From Bacteroidota bacterium (lineage in GTDB: Bacteria; Bacteroidota; Bacteroidia; UBA7662; CANHCV01), in assembly GCA_027488715.1 (NCBI GenBank), contig JAIYBD010000021.1, forward strand, positions 1 through 23,126: DNA of 23,126 nucleotides, read 5' to 3'. Below the pieces are notes generated by a model, which saw only the letters and a program-made list of their open reading frames with translations, did not search any database and had not been told where the DNA came from. This document shows positions 22,590 to 23,126 of the stretch, piece after piece (the stretch's first letter is position 1; every line of letters starts with the position of its first letter). The position numbers and the translations under genes are program-made.

Positions 22590-23126
22590 GATTCACCTCC
22601 GGGATTGGGGGTGTTCGGATTTCGTGGCGGACGATTTCGGTTATTTCGGCGGAAGTTTTTCTTGCCGGGGTTGGCATTTTCCGTCGGATTTCCAGACGTG
22701 CCCTCCGGCCCATTCAAACGCTCTCCTGATTGGCCTTCCGTTTGGGCCGGACGTGGATTTTGGTTTGGTGGACGGTTTGGGTTTTCACCGGCATTCCGTT
22801 GTTGATTCGGATTGGGTCGGCGATCGCCTGTTTGATTCGGATTTTGATTTTGTGGGCGGTTTGGGTTTTCACCGGTATTTCTTTGTTGATTCGGATTGGG
22901 TCGGCGATCGCCCGGTTGGTTAGATCTGCGCTCGTTTTGCTGAGTTTGATCTTGTCCTTCGGCCCGTGGCGGACGGGGTTGATTTCGGTTTCCTTCGTTT
23001 CTCGGACGCTGTCCATTAGGGTTAGGAGAGGAAGTTCGATCTGCCGTAGGGGCAGCGCCTTGCGGACGTTGATTTCCTTGAGGTTTTTTCTTTTTCTTCT
23101 TTTTGGAACGATCGAAGCGATTTAAA
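22586..23126 (-). CDS. Low-complexity C-terminal tail, probably of RicT/PSP1-domain protein (N-terminus outside window)
   Basis: The minus frame is open from the window edge (first full codon at 23125) to a TGA at 22588-22586, giving 179 residues without an internal start. It begins LNRFDRS and a run of seven lysines, then becomes strongly enriched in Asn, Pro, Arg, Gln and Gly, containing two tandem 28-residue repeats and ending NPGGES. The composition predicts a disordered, basic, possibly RNA-binding tail. In many Bacteroidota the gene before gldH encodes the PSP1-domain protein RicT, often with such a tail. The identity rests on that context because the PSP1 domain lies beyond the window. 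The antisense frame is also open but has no family features. Confidence 0.65.
   Translation of the reverse strand, partial: LNRFDRSKKKKKKKPQGNQRPQGAAPTADRTSSPNPNGQRPRNEGNRNQPRPPRAEGQDQTQQNERRSNQPGDRRPNPNQQRNTGENPNRPQNQNPNQTGDRRPNPNQQRNAGENPNRPPNQNPRPAQTEGQSGERLNGPEGTSGNPTENANPGKKNFRRNNRNRPPRNPNTPNPGGES
22745..22912 (-). repeat. Two tandem 84-base coding repeats
   Basis: Adjacent 84-base units (22912-22829 and 22828-22745) encode 28-residue blocks starting GDRRPNPNQQRN and continuing GENPNRP. The first 30 bases of each are identical, including GGCGATCGCC; divergence rises toward the end of the unit. The unit is a multiple of three, so copy-number change would keep the frame. Confidence 0.85.

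Noticed and set aside
22745..22912. Tandem repeats as a CRISPR array or mobile element
   Set aside because: The two 84-base units are directly adjacent, have no spacers and keep the codon frame of a low-complexity protein.
22730..23125. Plus-strand open frame of 131 codons with hydrophobic runs, reaching the window edge
   Set aside because: It is antisense to the repeat-rich tail upstream of gldH. The minus frame has the coherent Asn/Pro/Arg-rich composition and ends in an ATGA overlap with gldH, while the plus frame resembles no known membrane protein.

Overview
This window is a densely packed chromosomal segment from a member of the Bacteroidota, most likely a Flavobacteriia- or Cryomorphaceae-like lineage. 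The evidence is a gliding-motility lipoprotein gene (gldH), several close matches to the Bacteroidota promoter -7 element TAnnTTTG, a near absence of Shine-Dalgarno sequences, and a gene set typical of the phylum (bacterial GH3 protein, ComA-like phosphosulfolactate synthase, stand-alone LptB). Both ends are cut: tyrS lacks its N-terminus on the left, and a protein that is probably RicT/PSP1 lacks its N-terminal part on the right. No rRNA, tRNA, insertion sequence, prophage or CRISPR array was seen, and no intergenic gap exceeds about 220 bases.

Left part (1-5637): the 3' end of tyrS, a convergent GNAT-toxin/RHH-antitoxin operon with a palindromic candidate operator, a holB-glycosyltransferase pair, an AlbA_2-VanZ pair on the opposite strand, and a CrtW-like di-iron membrane oxygenase whose 3' end overlaps VanZ by 107 bases. 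Centre (5741-13535, all plus strand): ribosomal genes rplS-rplU-rpmA closed by a strong intrinsic terminator, an M1 aminopeptidase lipoprotein, and the tightly coupled recJ-lptB-GH3 operon. Right-centre (13513-18446, minus strand): a stand-alone FIST sensor protein, and upstream of it the series dtd, mazG-like, LOG-family, and a periplasmic M23 peptidase fused in frame to a complete Bcp peroxiredoxin. Right part: an extended SDR on the plus strand, then a minus-strand operon reading ricT(?)-gldH-TPR-comA-four-helix membrane protein, mostly with overlapping start and stop codons.

Most genes are housekeeping: translation (tyrS, L19, L21, L27, dtd), replication and repair (holB, recJ), envelope (lptB, gldH, M23, glycosyltransferase) and metabolite or stress clean-up (mazG-like, LOG, Bcp). 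The most unusual observations are the secreted M23-Bcp fusion, the clean-up enzyme operon that contains it, the toxin-antitoxin operator, the overlapping VanZ/CrtW genes, and the repeat-bearing Asn/Pro/Arg/Gln-rich tail of the protein upstream of GldH. No clearly undescribed multi-gene defence or biosynthetic system is evident.
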